In this document: piece by piece, positions 18,801-23,439 of the stretch | Layout: each line of letters opens with the position of its first letter | Position numbering within the stretch: the first letter of the stretch is position 1 | NCBI GenBank assembly: GCA_963721005.1 | Contig: CAVRHR010000006.1 | Location: forward strand, 372,001-436,000 | DNA: 64,000 nucleotides | Direction: 5' to 3' | Source: VAZQ01 sp963721005 | Lineage (GTDB): Bacteria > Pseudomonadota > Alphaproteobacteria > Rhizobiales > Xanthobacteraceae | The notes under the pieces: generated by a model | The model's database searches: none | Seen by the model: only the letters and a program-made list of their open reading frames with translations | What the model was told of the DNA's origin: nothing | Program-made: the position numbers and the translations under genes

Positions 18801-20946
18801 GTTCGCGGTCGACGCCGATACGATCCGGGGCGGCGACGGCAACGATGTCCTGTTCGGCGAGATCGGCAACGACAACGTCGACGGTGGCGCCGGTGACGAC
18901 CAGTTGTCCGGCGGCTTCGGAAACAATACCGTTTCCGGTGGGACTGGTACCAACCAGATCGCGTTCGATCGCTCGCGCGACACGCACCTCAGCGGTGGCG
19001 GCAACGACATCGCGCGCTCGACCCTCGACCTCACGGCCGGGAGCCCGATTTTGCCGATCAGCTGGCAATCCGCGGTTGGATCGACGGTCGGCCATGGCAT
19101 GCTGAACCCGATCGCGGGACCGCTGTCCTGGACCGGCACGCTTCCGGTCGGCATCACGGTCAGTTCGGTGCTGCAGTCGGCCGCCAGCACGGTCAATTTG
19201 GTGCAGCACTCGGCCGCCAGCGGCAACCTGAATGCCAGCGGCAACCTGAATGCCTCGACCATAACCCTGACCGTCAACATGAGCGAAGCGGTGACGGTTG
19301 TGGGCGGAATTCCGACCCTGACCCTCAACGATGGCGGCACTGCCATCTACACGGGCGGCTCCGGCACCAAAGCGCTGACCTTCAGCTACACCGTGGCGGA
19401 GGGCCAGAAAACCGGCAACTTGAAGGTAATTGCCGTCAATCTCGGTTCGGCGAAGATCACCAATGCGGCGGGCAACCCCGCCGATCTGGCCGGAGCGATC
19501 GCCGATGCGGTGACCGATTACGACGCCGCCAACGCATCGCCTTGGAGTTCGCAGGTCGCCGTGCTCAGTGGGTCGGGCAATCTGGTCTCCCGCTCGATCG
19601 ACAACGACAATGGCCGGGTTTGGACCAACGTGTTCGACGTCTCCGGCACGGCGAGCTGGGCTTGGCTCACCAACGACCGTGACGGCCAAGGCAACCTGGT
19701 GGAGCAGTATGGAACCAACCACGATGGTACCCACTGGTTGACTCTCTACGACGTCGCCAACGCCTATAGCTGGTCGAGCGTTACCCTGACCTTCGACGCC
19801 AATTGGAAGGAGACGTCGCTCGGCGGTACGCTCGACAACGGCGCGCATACGAACGCGCCCCTCGGGGTCGGCGCCGCGTTGGACGTCGCCACATGGTTCG
19901 ATACCCCGTACGACGCCAACTGGAGCACCGGCCGGCATTATACCGTGCCAACCGGCGGTTCCGTGGAGCTGAGCGGCGGCTTCGGTTCCGGCAACGACAC
20001 GGTGACGTTTGTCGGCACCGGAACGCTCAAGCTCGACCAGTCCACCGGATTCGCCGGCCATGTTGTCGGGTTCACCGGAGCGGACGTCATCGATCTGACG
20101 GATATCGCATTTGGATCGGGAACGACCGCGAGCTTCGCCGCGTCCGGCAATGCGGGCGGCACGCTCACGGTGAGCGACGGGACGCATACCGCCAAGATTG
20201 CTCTCGTTGGGGATTATTCGCTCTCGACCTTCACCCCCTCGAGCGATGGCCACGGCGGGACCTCCGTGGTCGACCCGCCGGTCCATCCGGCCTCGACGCC
20301 GCAACCCGCTGGCGTGTCGGTGGTCCCGGCCGACACCGTCGCGGCTCCACGGCCGGCTGTGGCTTCGTCCCCGGCCGTCGTGCCGACCGAATTCGCCACC
20401 GTCGCGTCCGTCACCGCGGCTACCATCGAGCCCTCGCATGTGGGCATCGAGCCCGGAACCGGCGAATCGGCCCTGGTCGCTCAGCCGATGAGCTCCGCCG
20501 GCCCGGCAGGTCAGGAGGTCGCATCGATCGTCGGCAGCTCGACCTTGTCGGGCGAGAGCATCCTGGCGAACCCCGAAACGGGCGACCGGGCCTCGCTCCC
20601 GATGATGGAGGCGCCGCAAACCGCGATTGCCCGCGAGATCGTCTCGCCGGATGACCTGATCCGCGCCATTCGCAAGGGCGACATCGCGTTCAGAATCGAG
20701 GCGCCGGCCGCCAAGGCCGCTGTCGGCTCGCCTTGGCTGTTCGATGAGGTGCACGGCACTTTCGAGGCGCCACGCGCGGAACAGCTGACGATCGTTGTCG
20801 ACAGTGATGATGACGACGCGGCGACTCAGACCGATCATTCCGCCCCCATGCCGGTGTTCGCCGGCGAGGTTGTGCCGGACCGGTCCTGGCTCGATGCCAT
20901 TCGGCTGGCCTGGACACGGCCGATGCGCAACTGGTGGTGGCGCTGA
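1..20946 (+). CDS. Giant RTX/beta-repeat surface adhesin-like protein (5' end outside window)
   Basis: The frame is open from base 1 to the TGA at 20944-20946, giving about 6,981 visible residues with the N-terminus missing. Order of parts: about 15 tandem 60-73-residue repeats carrying an A.SVA..GG.AGVGVS core and an AYI motif (bases 1-3800); a filamentous-haemagglutinin-like beta-rich core (3800-10650) interrupted by an alpha-helical repeat block (7616-8560); a first set of GGxGxDxF repeats (10680-11860); three beta-sandwich domains resembling Calx-beta (11880-12990); a long RTX array (13280-18950); a Big-like domain (19255-19510); and a C-terminal domain of the type found in Rhizobiales calcium-binding giants (19550-20280). 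The end is an Ala/Pro-rich linker and a tail with an Asp run and a final Trp cluster (RNWWWR). Proteins of this architecture are usually secreted, calcium-stabilised adhesins. The exporter is not in the window, so the secretion route is unknown. Confidence 0.9.
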   Translation, partial: TQTISATTVAGAVGIAGGGAAGVGVSGAGVSDFNVVAIGISAYINGGTTIASGGVKVAASDASGITALVGAASVAGGFGGAAGVAVSIGLSIARNTIDNSIAAYVTGVGSLSSDGQDVSVTATENDIISATAVTASFAAGGGGAGGVAVSGGGAIANNNIGVSTDAYISSSSLTSAGNVTVKAKETGSITALIAAVSGSVGVGGAAGVGVSIGVSVANNSIGAAGSSPGAGTGQVYAYILDSSISGSGAVAVSATSGETISATVAAGSAALTAGGAAGVGVSFAGAFGTNEVSVSTRAYVDGGTGTNDGTPTYTITSNGLSVAATDTATITAGVGAASVAVSLAGAAGVSVTVALSLARNTITDDQQAYITGVKTLTAGSGTVSAEATEGATINAGAFAASLAVGIAGVAGVAVSGAATTSENLIEAKVDAYITNSSIASAGAVTVESADTSTINAITDAASVALAGGGIAGVGVAFGSAFAHNAIGNGTAGETAPGEVKAYISNTAINASGALTVQTTTSETIDAQVGTVAAAISGGFVGVSVSAGVTTSRNDIGLAIDAYIDGDTASGATQTGITAANITISSGDTSNITAEVDTTSIAAAFGAVAVGGSVGVSVATNQITNDMASYIANAGDGVTASSSFVSVSALESATITAEASASSLAVSGGAVGVSISGGGAEATNIILDDTNAYLSDSAVTAATSVATSATASAIINADILAASVALAGGGFAATASFGASVAENFIGYSFDGLVATVDPNQVRAYSIDTSISAGGQFKETASDTSTINTNVAALSVAVTAAVVGDSLSGAGASAVNEIAVDAEATFDGDVNDRTLVAHGIDLEATDGTTISANVGAASLAATSGLGGAASAAISIANNVIDNKVFADIADTSVTSTGTVTIKATEIASITAYSVAASFAGSSFDAISGGGASATNTITTDVEAYVASSVTSLSITSGGLDIEAADTPTATATTAAIAGAAAAFSLATSGSVAIDTVTSTVLGYDDASTTTAGAATIAATATPQATAFAVGLSGGTLAVGTSLANADISSTVDAHIGGTTVTLNSLALSASLNLPGNHNAATATAYGSSGGLVAVVATETEAKNASTVTAGVAASTVLVAAGAVSVIASGKTRQNATSSDVSVGLVAGGAALSNAIATSGTSATIGSGANITAGSLTVTSGQSDDNAAEADAGSGGVVAGDAAAPDTTTTANTTAAIGSGAIINSSGAVAVSAQHTAAASTKVTAVAVGLLSGAGAEAVNTINSNVTAAVDSSAQVTAQSINVGATNALVTSVAGSSNIDGDTGGIASAASATSTMNVSFNTIVDIQNSAHLTISSPNPGDLYLHAFNGLGDANWRDDVSFKTGGALSGASTHSYFNLNADVAKVNIGSGAQLTSPAAMHFAVDASAQLFLQVNTDTYGAVTVADSNSRADIRPDNEIVVGANATITAGGDVVFTAGEDSNLNNNSYSVESHVDSFAGSAVPVAAVDAVALVIQTNKITIQSGANVTTAGSALFYANSIGEAYTVGKAKASSWASSAGDALLSLTGGDPEDSYKGTNFAVSHGIVENDGEIHTGINRDVTFTVADYTGTLATGHTLATATTSTGQQVQLDVYNPNKLSYSFAEQTVSSSLITTLRDAQGELSQYLGMQAKITADHQSDPTHTPANDPTIDAQIAFDQTEIARLESQLTAEGLGQVVNYFNPDGSFGGQVFVETQKIELTVNIAAFTAQAGQIKFFATDVNGTGILDAPSDVTVNITDTSRASLNIEGITIPQLTGGAYFNGAVVTSNADFNGKNDVNVGRNNEPKPASDENALEDDSQANFSQIVSSATQATPVINITSTYQGLPNANPSQPAADVFITGAVNALEATLSIASAGDINITASTNVAHQNFHASHSIVIDQYIATVAGNPTADLINQSTNALGSAAVNGGIGQLSGSVISSYENTQANTTVQIIKADTITIQAQYLDLNGLIEAGDAAPTLTLDLDAAPTGNVVPTTKTMRQEIADAIAQNKTGLVELYSVSTDRFTVYYDADPGHQGLVVDTQRVSGGTVDIQARIFNTSKGEVRALGGYAKVNITNNTNYDLVVDSIDASRSGLGIITITDLNMVNSANPSYYLQTKYLSGAGGQGMSVSQTFFNPNAADPNNAHLAYNAAQVTADGGRNPAGTPVGSTAVYNPIFGARYNFSVGESFITTSNQTFFTSNWGGFINLGSGDWSAETATIVLSIPQIIASAANYTIDAADQSQSYIYTTKDYVTSHYENDNYDHWSTSTWYGKNTYYTVVQIVDGHQDISTHSIKADEPVTIDFSGYTEAGISITSNGSGKVLLNGSLANTTGNTSITANNSIVQTNPLSVVEGVNVTLRAAGSGSIGAVVDPTTQPIDPVTGQHIDQSVHVTLNGTGGALTATTAAGDIAIDALDVLSNGSTGNVAVNTINAGSGFAVDLNVASGGLVVADTAPQNGLIAGGSITLNIANGIIGLPGSAGKHIELIDGQNLGNQVAITAGGDVYIEEMSGDLRLISLTTPGDAHIWVDGTGSLVSVSKDTVQDPRTIDQLRNNVWSALSLTDSTRQQTALNESQIYQNNQYKTYWQLSGQFETSTQTVKLSDDQMAYYDQVYGAQWDTAKATFIHDMITALVTNADGTSVQLTAGQISSLTATYGALWDAQAGALTAHDAFVTAQIAAREIFYGSTTSALSSSQLAYYQAAYDTRYNELALAASTRANYIQGAKDTAQVSLTSQFVNAKAAFGDAGTYQQAVAFANASYDTTTLHVTLSSADLASYQAIYAAAWTRTPALQGQTQAAYVASEISALQAAMTQTVASYITLHGGTGQAAMTALAAVYDAAHNSNVADPVYDPTQMSLSFADLMTIPQKNALTGGIKVWTESQLLNGIGAGLLKTVSSTQTNIETPVINANNIDLHIGGNVGSIALPVEITVPVPSSGLTQAQQIAFAAAERTDLNFLTGALQHVTATFSGNTITLFSGSWTGFHIGDLIYVGGDTGNVTEGDATEGGNYFKVTGVTGGVMTVDTSLTGFSSLKGEVNKQITIAPVTTDVQNDAAKVVEILVSQNKDIATAALGKTTISAGGFIFIGSPQDKIQLLNVTTTGANGHSDVRLKTRSDIVNANSDTSAIDVQGGSIVLEAGFGAIGTANAPININLLSGGSLSARAQNDIFITAPNGGIAVDGIFSSSGNLRLWAEGNITDAVPSPYAKIQAQNLDIRSFAGSIGSTSHDLDVHIIRTVVASAAVDIHYDEAGGGLNLVDAYAANGNVSLTAAAALLIAGALNNPANLDSGLATPPTVGPSLTANITAQNITLTAGAAIGSLAQSINIVSTGVLTATADTLSIDPAAGIDFNIYITAVSGDVALNTVSTAVSAFAFITANVGNIFNGRSDNSPNVLAGSADLIANQSIGKATKRIVSTVGKIEAASTHGDIYLWNIGALTVGGVVPVAATPYSMYAPNGSINIQTSSPVDVILSNFSSGNILYQAGTASASDDNLTVHSGVTLDSTGGSVELDAGNNLTVQAGAVIEAAAGITIRGNYLQPTATFLTTGSKVDLAGSFTAPTLTVLTGGGSDDIELHPAVLAANTFVATGAGDDLIHLYAMPTITAANSGVIDTVHLDGQDGADTYVVDTTGETNYIASVHDTGALDSGTNALIINGTSGADTFLIRPYLVAALEANGSGGYKQSYERINYDETITDRLTINGGDGDDSFFLDGNSAVMTLDGGAGNDSFQVGQMYSKDAIESLSRNVGILPGDGFNYTQTTLGYLSDGIDKATVIYGGTGNDTFQVYSNKADISLFGEDGDDTFIIRAFLVEGSVKVSGGTGNDTIKYNINAPVDVDGGSGFNTLVLLGTEANDTFVITKDGIFGGGLNVAYTNIQAVTVDALEGDDTFYVLSTLPGVITTLIGGTGGDTFVVGGDVQGTVVSANSKGASGVVDHSVTSTDPNYKGIFVDGIGLTVGGAAGALVQQDPLTIVHANDPTSIASFVVTMPQTYAFGVNSKVYVNVSAAQISSQTAAAGGKGLELSLDGTTWTGASTATLAFNAGNWTTGQRVYVRALAGNLNLDKETIAVSSTLISNTDPSLDALVLPIVKVFVENTATGLIIDQGIAATTIIAGQTTYSYTLSLNKQPAVGETVDIGLAPNGLTLKDINGNPITSVSFDHANYNVPQSIVVSYPAGAPPGATSAFTADIVHSITSNGSVHTFANTTDAGDVKVTVAATNTPGVLIVQPQGDAAVSKAGQTYTYQMVLTEAPTADVTVHVLNDGQTFASVGDASIVNGIADPRFNATNQTVTFNASNWYIPISIKLSANLSFVQPTDPSQASTTVMTFPNQPHTLSLIQGPLFIEGGVGTINRSLAAAVALPYETDNPPAVDKVVSTNSNAIDILKVYDDGAGGTQPYTPQTGTLTSNTITGLDLLTGVAINYDGLQTVQVLLGQGNDHFTVASTDPSTMTIIEGGGGSNTITVTGSTGPLVIYGNESASGAEYSSAPGAINGTGYSFANFGTDTIDASGATGITVIVGGPKHDDLTGGSGTNWIAGGEGDDTIIASGTANYIFGNSSFTVDPLTRLMTIDNSILKMDGGVLSAGVDTITVTGSGSSTVFGDYGTVDIVGQANGVVDPFSSLGAQIITQMASANTSLGGDDKITVGNNDVIIGGAGADTIIVGASGSDVIIGDDGEIDFTYNSVIHANVLTSIESTNSAHGGADTIAGPRDIHGNYTPGGGSNSIIIGGIGGDTIDVGGTNNTIIGDDGRATYDATTGKLTAITTQDPAIGGADIINVTGGGNAILGGFGADQITIGGGSNVVLGDNGYADFTAAGVLTFITTSDQTEGGDDTIEVDGNGNNEILGGSGADQITINGDGRNIIFGDNGDASFDATTGNLTKIETIGELSAAAGAVPSVESSTSGTIYGGDDTIKVGNGNNVIVGGLGADGITTGTGSDVILGDSGAANFSVTTGLVSILSTFGSVAPSGNNPDSGTSSNDVITLGGGDNVVIGGAGADQIVVGSTGANVVIGDDGEADYTAGILTKIFSTDVAIGGADSITGPTVNSVVQPGGSGNNIAIGGVGGDTITLGGSNNTIIGDNGEADFGATGLRATIKTTDSLNGSGDAITVTGGGNVIFGGLGADIIKVQTVNVAPSGNVIVGDDGSATFTAGVLTHITTADPSIGGDDQITTGEGNNVVVGGFGADQITVGDGNNIILGDNGAADLSAAGVLLSIQSSDPAYGGEDVILTGNGRNVVMGGSAADQITTGTGDNVILGDNGIATFTAGVLTVIQSTDTSIGGDDSIKTGGGNNVVIGGLGADSITTFGGNDVILGDSGYAQFSNAGNLLVIYTTSPDATFGGTKDTGTSSNDVINAGNGDNVVLGGVGGDQITTGSGVDFILGDNGYADFTYVGALRTPNHVLSTDPTLGGDDIIHSGTGNDLIFGETGNDTIYGEGGNDVIFGDFASYDASRAATARALSTFTGIADGGGNDTIYGGNGDSYIVGGQGDDHIYAGTGDNDIIGDNNTPGGTVGNDTIYGGTGNDVILGDNGQIYRQVLVDDWRNMVWARDPAPFNDLIRQVATYDELTGGNDYISGGKGMDRLFGEAGNDTIIAGSGSAEIIGGLGFNNINGGSGNDIIIAGEGKIERALNPDGTPLLNTDGTWHRDVVLEQVGSITGTVAINSAGHALQPNLASSLVNADMVLLAGAYDSSGAKIVNSDDNSWQTDALLVNLATVTGSTIVGGSGNDVIFGTLGNDTITGGSGNDVIFGDRASNTVSYATDIPHIVNGVLIVDATGVALSLPTNGQLVTPAVNLLPAALTAGMPQVELGPATDAGSLRAMAQSGDLTRIDGSTLRVYASVVPDLIHNKNALPGSDIINAGSGNDVIFGDYGLIGALPTTGVAAIDTQLQGLSVSMLGLIDGFSALSTAQDALDSLGTPTRPFTISAGNDTITGSGTETIFGGGGEYLVPGVSFPMDPASASGNALAFDSYLLDMQQVVGDMSFVTHEAGEQAISTFATQTGFSGSVSGQLRPATHMLNLDNNTIDLSASSGNNLVVGGIAFVVMPGVATPAGSAVSVDAGALAQLESTREAALAAHFAANHPFTADNGAAAQWLFGQTAGFQLNIGNDRITGGSGADTLIGDNALILDPVSETASPGGSASSVQAIMVTAVDRLFLGAYSALSATNAAFGAQATLARSGAADWSLGEGYVFRAGITLDSDTIDGGGGNDHIYGDMAVILPQMAAAGIGTVGTFGAYPSSELGGTPEANYNYVYGFGPFGSLHPWSAPTATSPFAVDADTIRGGDGNDVLFGEIGNDNVDGGAGDDQLSGGFGNNTVSGGTGTNQIAFDRSRDTHLSGGGNDIARSTLDLTAGSPILPISWQSAVGSTVGHGMLNPIAGPLSWTGTLPVGITVSSVLQSAASTVNLVQHSAASGNLNASGNLNASTITLTVNMSEAVTVVGGIPTLTLNDGGTAIYTGGSGTKALTFSYTVAEGQKTGNLKVIAVNLGSAKITNAAGNPADLAGAIADAVTDYDAANASPWSSQVAVLSGSGNLVSRSIDNDNGRVWTNVFDVSGTASWAWLTNDRDGQGNLVEQYGTNHDGTHWLTLYDVANAYSWSSVTLTFDANWKETSLGGTLDNGAHTNAPLGVGAALDVATWFDTPYDANWSTGRHYTVPTGGSVELSGGFGSGNDTVTFVGTGTLKLDQSTGFAGHVVGFTGADVIDLTDIAFGSGTTASFAASGNAGGTLTVSDGTHTAKIALVGDYSLSTFTPSSDGHGGTSVVDPPVHPASTPQPAGVSVVPADTVAAPRPAVASSPAVVPTEFATVASVTAATIEPSHVGIEPGTGESALVAQPMSSAGPAGQEVASIVGSSTLSGESILANPETGDRASLPMMEAPQTAIAREIVSPDDLIRAIRKGDIAFRIEAPAAKAAVGSPWLFDEVHGTFEAPRAEQLTIVVDSDDDDAATQTDHSAPMPVFAGEVVPDRSWLDAIRLAWTRPMRNWWWR
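7795..8560 (+). repeat. Four imperfect alpha-helical repeats inside the beta-rich adhesin
   Basis: A motif of the form LS..QLAYYQ..Y...W begins at bases 7795, 7921, 8065 and 8299. The four cores are LSDDQMAYYDQVYGAQWD, LTAGQISSLTATYGALWD, LSSSQLAYYQAAYDTRYN and LSSADLASYQAIYAAAWT. The segments between them are rich in Ala, Gln and Glu and look helical. The surrounding protein is almost wholly Gly/Ser/Thr/Val beta-repeat. I do not recognise the motif as a named family. Confidence 0.7.
13280..18950 (+). repeat. Calcium-binding RTX nonapeptide array with interleaved inserts
   Basis: Dozens of GGxGxDxI-type nonapeptides are present. From about 13780 to 16560 they are organised as higher-order units of about 55-77 residues. 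Each unit has a pair of RTX turns (VIGG.GAD.IT.G.G.NV), then LGDNG or IGDDG, then an A.F...GVLT.I.STD...GGDD insert. RTX turns bind calcium and fold as a beta-roll outside the cell. Classical dense GGSGNDVIFG turns resume near 17150 and 18840. Confidence 0.85.
19219..19254 (+). repeat. Perfect 18-bp tandem duplication
   Basis: AGCGGCAACCTGAATGCC occurs twice in direct tandem (19219-19236 and 19237-19254). It encodes SGNLNA-SGNLNA and keeps the frame. The copies are identical, unlike the diverged repeats elsewhere in the gene, so this looks like a recent slippage event just ahead of the Big-like domain. Confidence 0.95.
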
Positions 20947-20978
20947 CGGGGCTGCGACCCGCAGGAGCAGACGGTTCC

Positions 20979-21656
20979 ATGGCGACGGGCGAGGATGACG
21001 CAGCGCGAAGAACGCGATCGCTCAAGAAATACGAGGCCGAAGCGATCGCCCACCCGGCCGATGGCGAGGCGCCGCGGCTGGACCTGTTCTCACCGTTCGG
21101 GCCGATGATCGGCAGGGCCGAGACGCCGGCTGGGCTGGTCGAGAACATCAACCGTTTTGTCGACCGGCATGTAACCGAAGGCGAGGGCACCGAATTTCTG
21201 CTGCCTGCGGAACTGGTCGGCGACGGCGGCGAGGCCTCGCTGGTCCGCCACATTGAGCGGCTGATCGGGCGCTATGTGCGCCGAATGGAGGGCGTTGCGG
21301 CCAGCCGGATCCGGCTCGATGCATTTTGGATCGTCAGCCAATACGCCGGCACCCCGAGCCCGGTCCATTTTCATTCCGGGGACGTCTCGGGCGTCATGTA
21401 CCTGCGGGTACCGGATATCCAGGAGCCGGAACGGGAAGAGCAAAAAACCTATATTTCCGGCCGCCAAGCCGGCCACATCAATTTTTTGATCGGAGGAAAG
21501 CAAAGGTTTTCGAAGTCGCTCATCAGCTTCCGGCCGCGGGTCGGCGATTTCTACGTGTTTCCGGCCTGGCTCCTGCATGGCGCCGAGCCGTTTCGCGGCA
21601 CCGGCGAGCGACGCTCCCTGGCCTTCAACGCGTTCGTGGATTTGCCGGAAAGTTGA
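20979..21656 (+). CDS. 2OG-Fe(II) oxygenase family protein
   Basis: This 225-residue protein resembles the putative 2OG-Fe(II) oxygenase family (PF13759/TIGR02466-like): a double-stranded beta-helix dioxygenase using Fe(II) and 2-oxoglutarate. The sequence shows HFHSGDVSGVMYL (His130, His132, Asp135), a distal His200 in FPAWLLHG and Arg212 in RRSLAFN, matching the expected metal and 2-oxoglutarate ligands. The ATG at 20979 is chosen because AGGAG lies 11 bases upstream (20963). A GTG at 20934 would overlap the giant gene by 13 bases. It starts 32 bases after the adhesin stop, so co-transcription is likely. The substrate is unknown; hydroxylation of the neighbouring repeat protein is my inference only. 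Confidence 0.8.
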   Translation: MATGEDDAARRTRSLKKYEAEAIAHPADGEAPRLDLFSPFGPMIGRAETPAGLVENINRFVDRHVTEGEGTEFLLPAELVGDGGEASLVRHIERLIGRYVRRMEGVAASRIRLDAFWIVSQYAGTPSPVHFHSGDVSGVMYLRVPDIQEPEREEQKTYISGRQAGHINFLIGGKQRFSKSLISFRPRVGDFYVFPAWLLHGAEPFRGTGERRSLAFNAFVDLPES

Positions 21657-21805
21657 GCCGGTTCCGGCTTGAGCGGGCCCGAGGGGGCCTACGGCTCGGC
21701 CGACTGAGGGGGGGCCGCGCGGAGGCGGGGAAGCGTATCCATGGCGCTCTCAAGGCGTTTATGATCCAATGTTGCCTTCGACCCCGGATTTCTTAGGAGA
21801 TTTAC

Positions 21806-23263
21806 ATGTATTCCTGCACACCGGGCGATGACCATCAGACGAGTGGGCTCAGCGGTTGCGTCTGCTGCAGGCCGCTCGTCCAATCGGCGACCCGCCGGAT
21901 AACCGCAGGTCTTTCGCGGCGCGGGTTTGTGGCCGGGACGGGCGCGTCGCTTGCAGCGCTCGGTTTCGTGCGCCGCGTCGACGCGCAGTCCGAAACGGCC
22001 CTTCCACCGATCGTCTTCATTAACTTCAAGTTGTTCGACGGGCGGTCCGCCGCATTGCGCGCGGGGCTCCGCCTGCTCGTCGAGGGAGATCGGATCAAGG
22101 CGATCGAGGCAGGCGATGTGGGCGCTCCCGAAGGCGCCAGGGTCATCGACTGCGGCGGCCGAACGGTTATGCCCGGTCTCATCGACGCCCACTGGCACAC
22201 GATCTTCGCCGGGCTGACGGTTTCGACCCTTTTTTCCGCCGAGGTCGGCTACATCTTTCTCGCCGCCAGCGCCGAAGCCGAGCGCACGCTCATGCGCGGT
22301 TTTACCACGGTTCGCGATCTGGGCGGACCATCCTTCGCGCTCAAGCAGGCGATCGACGACGGCCTGGCTCGGGGACCGCGCATCTATCCCTGTGGCGCCA
22401 TGATCACCACCACCGGCGGGCATGGCGATTTGCGGCCGCTCTCCGATCTGCCCCGCAGGCCCGGCGGGCCGCTCAGCTTTCTGGAGCAGAGGGGCGCCTC
22501 GAACATCGCCGACACCGCGGACGAGGTGCGGCTGCGGGTGCGCGAGCAGCTTCTGCAGGGGGCGTCACAGATCAAGCTCGTGGGCGGAGGAGGTGTCTCT
22601 TCGCCGCGCACGACGCTCGACATGTTGACATTCAGCGAGCCCGAGATGCGGGCCGCTGTCGAGGCCGCCGCCGACAGGAATACCTATGTCACCGTCCACG
22701 CCTACCCACCGGTCGCAATCCAGCGTGCGCTGGCGGTTGGAGCTCAGTGTATCGAGCACGGTCATCTCATGGACGAGGCGACCGCGAAGCGCATGGCTGA
22801 CAAGGGCGTCTGGCTGAGCACCCAGCCGTTCCTCAGCGAAGAAGACACCGGCCGGCTGACTGGCCAAAGCCGGCTCAATGCGCTCCAGATGTTCGCGGGG
22901 ACGAATACGCTCTACCCGCTGGCGAGGGAGCACAAGATCAAGACCGCGTTCGGCTCGGATCTCCTGTTTTCGAGCGAGCTCGCCGCCCGTCAGGGCGTGA
23001 TGCTGACCCATCTCCGGCGGTGGTATGACAACGTGGACATTCTGCGGATGGCGACAGCGGTCAATGGGGAGCTCCTCACCCTGTCGGGATCGCGCAACCC
23101 CTATCCGGGAAAGCTGGGGGTGATGGAGCAAGGCGCGCTGGCCGATCTGCTCGTCGTCAACGGCGACCCGATCGCAGACATCGCTCTTCTCGAAAAGCCC
23201 GATGCGAGTCTCGCACTGATTATGAAGGGCGGCCGCATCTACAAGAACACGGTGAAAGCATAG
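21806..23263 (+). CDS. Tat-exported metal-dependent amidohydrolase
   Basis: A 485-residue hydrolase of the amidohydrolase superfamily (imidazolonepropionase/prolidase-like branch). These enzymes cleave amide or peptide-like bonds with a binuclear metal site. Visible ligands are His129 and His131 (DAHWH), Lys257 (QIKLVGGGG, likely carboxylated), His298 (TVHAYPP), His318 (IEHGH) and Asp385 (FGSDLLF). A twin-arginine signal (SRRGFVAGTG, residues 37-46) followed by a hydrophobic stretch points to export folded to the periplasm. The 36 residues before it hold four cysteines (CVCC cluster), which is odd for a Tat leader. The start is supported by AGGAG at 21795 with 6-base spacing. Substrate unknown. 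Confidence 0.88.
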   Translation: MYSCTPGDDHQTSGLSGCVCCRPLVQSATRRITAGLSRRGFVAGTGASLAALGFVRRVDAQSETALPPIVFINFKLFDGRSAALRAGLRLLVEGDRIKAIEAGDVGAPEGARVIDCGGRTVMPGLIDAHWHTIFAGLTVSTLFSAEVGYIFLAASAEAERTLMRGFTTVRDLGGPSFALKQAIDDGLARGPRIYPCGAMITTTGGHGDLRPLSDLPRRPGGPLSFLEQRGASNIADTADEVRLRVREQLLQGASQIKLVGGGGVSSPRTTLDMLTFSEPEMRAAVEAAADRNTYVTVHAYPPVAIQRALAVGAQCIEHGHLMDEATAKRMADKGVWLSTQPFLSEEDTGRLTGQSRLNALQMFAGTNTLYPLAREHKIKTAFGSDLLFSSELAARQGVMLTHLRRWYDNVDILRMATAVNGELLTLSGSRNPYPGKLGVMEQGALADLLVVNGDPIADIALLEKPDASLALIMKGGRIYKNTVKA

Positions 23264-23323
23264 AAGCTGGCTCAAGACCGAGAACCCGGCGGCGCCCGGT
23301 ATGCTCCGGTTCCGGGAGGAGCC

Positions 23324-23383
23324 ATGACCGAGGGGCTCGACTATCTCGCTGCCGCGCTGCATTTTGCCAAGCGCGCCCGATGA
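23324..23383 (+). other. 19-residue ORF behind a strong ribosome site
   Basis: GGGAGGA sits just upstream of an ATG opening a 19-residue frame (MTEGLDYLAAALHFAKRAR) that ends in TGA. It could be the amputated start of a decayed gene or chance. No homology is recognised. Confidence 0.2.
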
Positions 23384-23439
23384 TGACGAATGGGCGCGCT
23401 TGTCCTGGGGTCGCGGAAGGGGAGTGGCGTGAATGGGTA

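Noticed and set aside
1..20946. Possible CRISPR or satellite-like arrays in the highly repetitive stretch
   Set aside because: The repeats are diverged, in frame, and encode protein; there are no short identical repeats with unique spacers.
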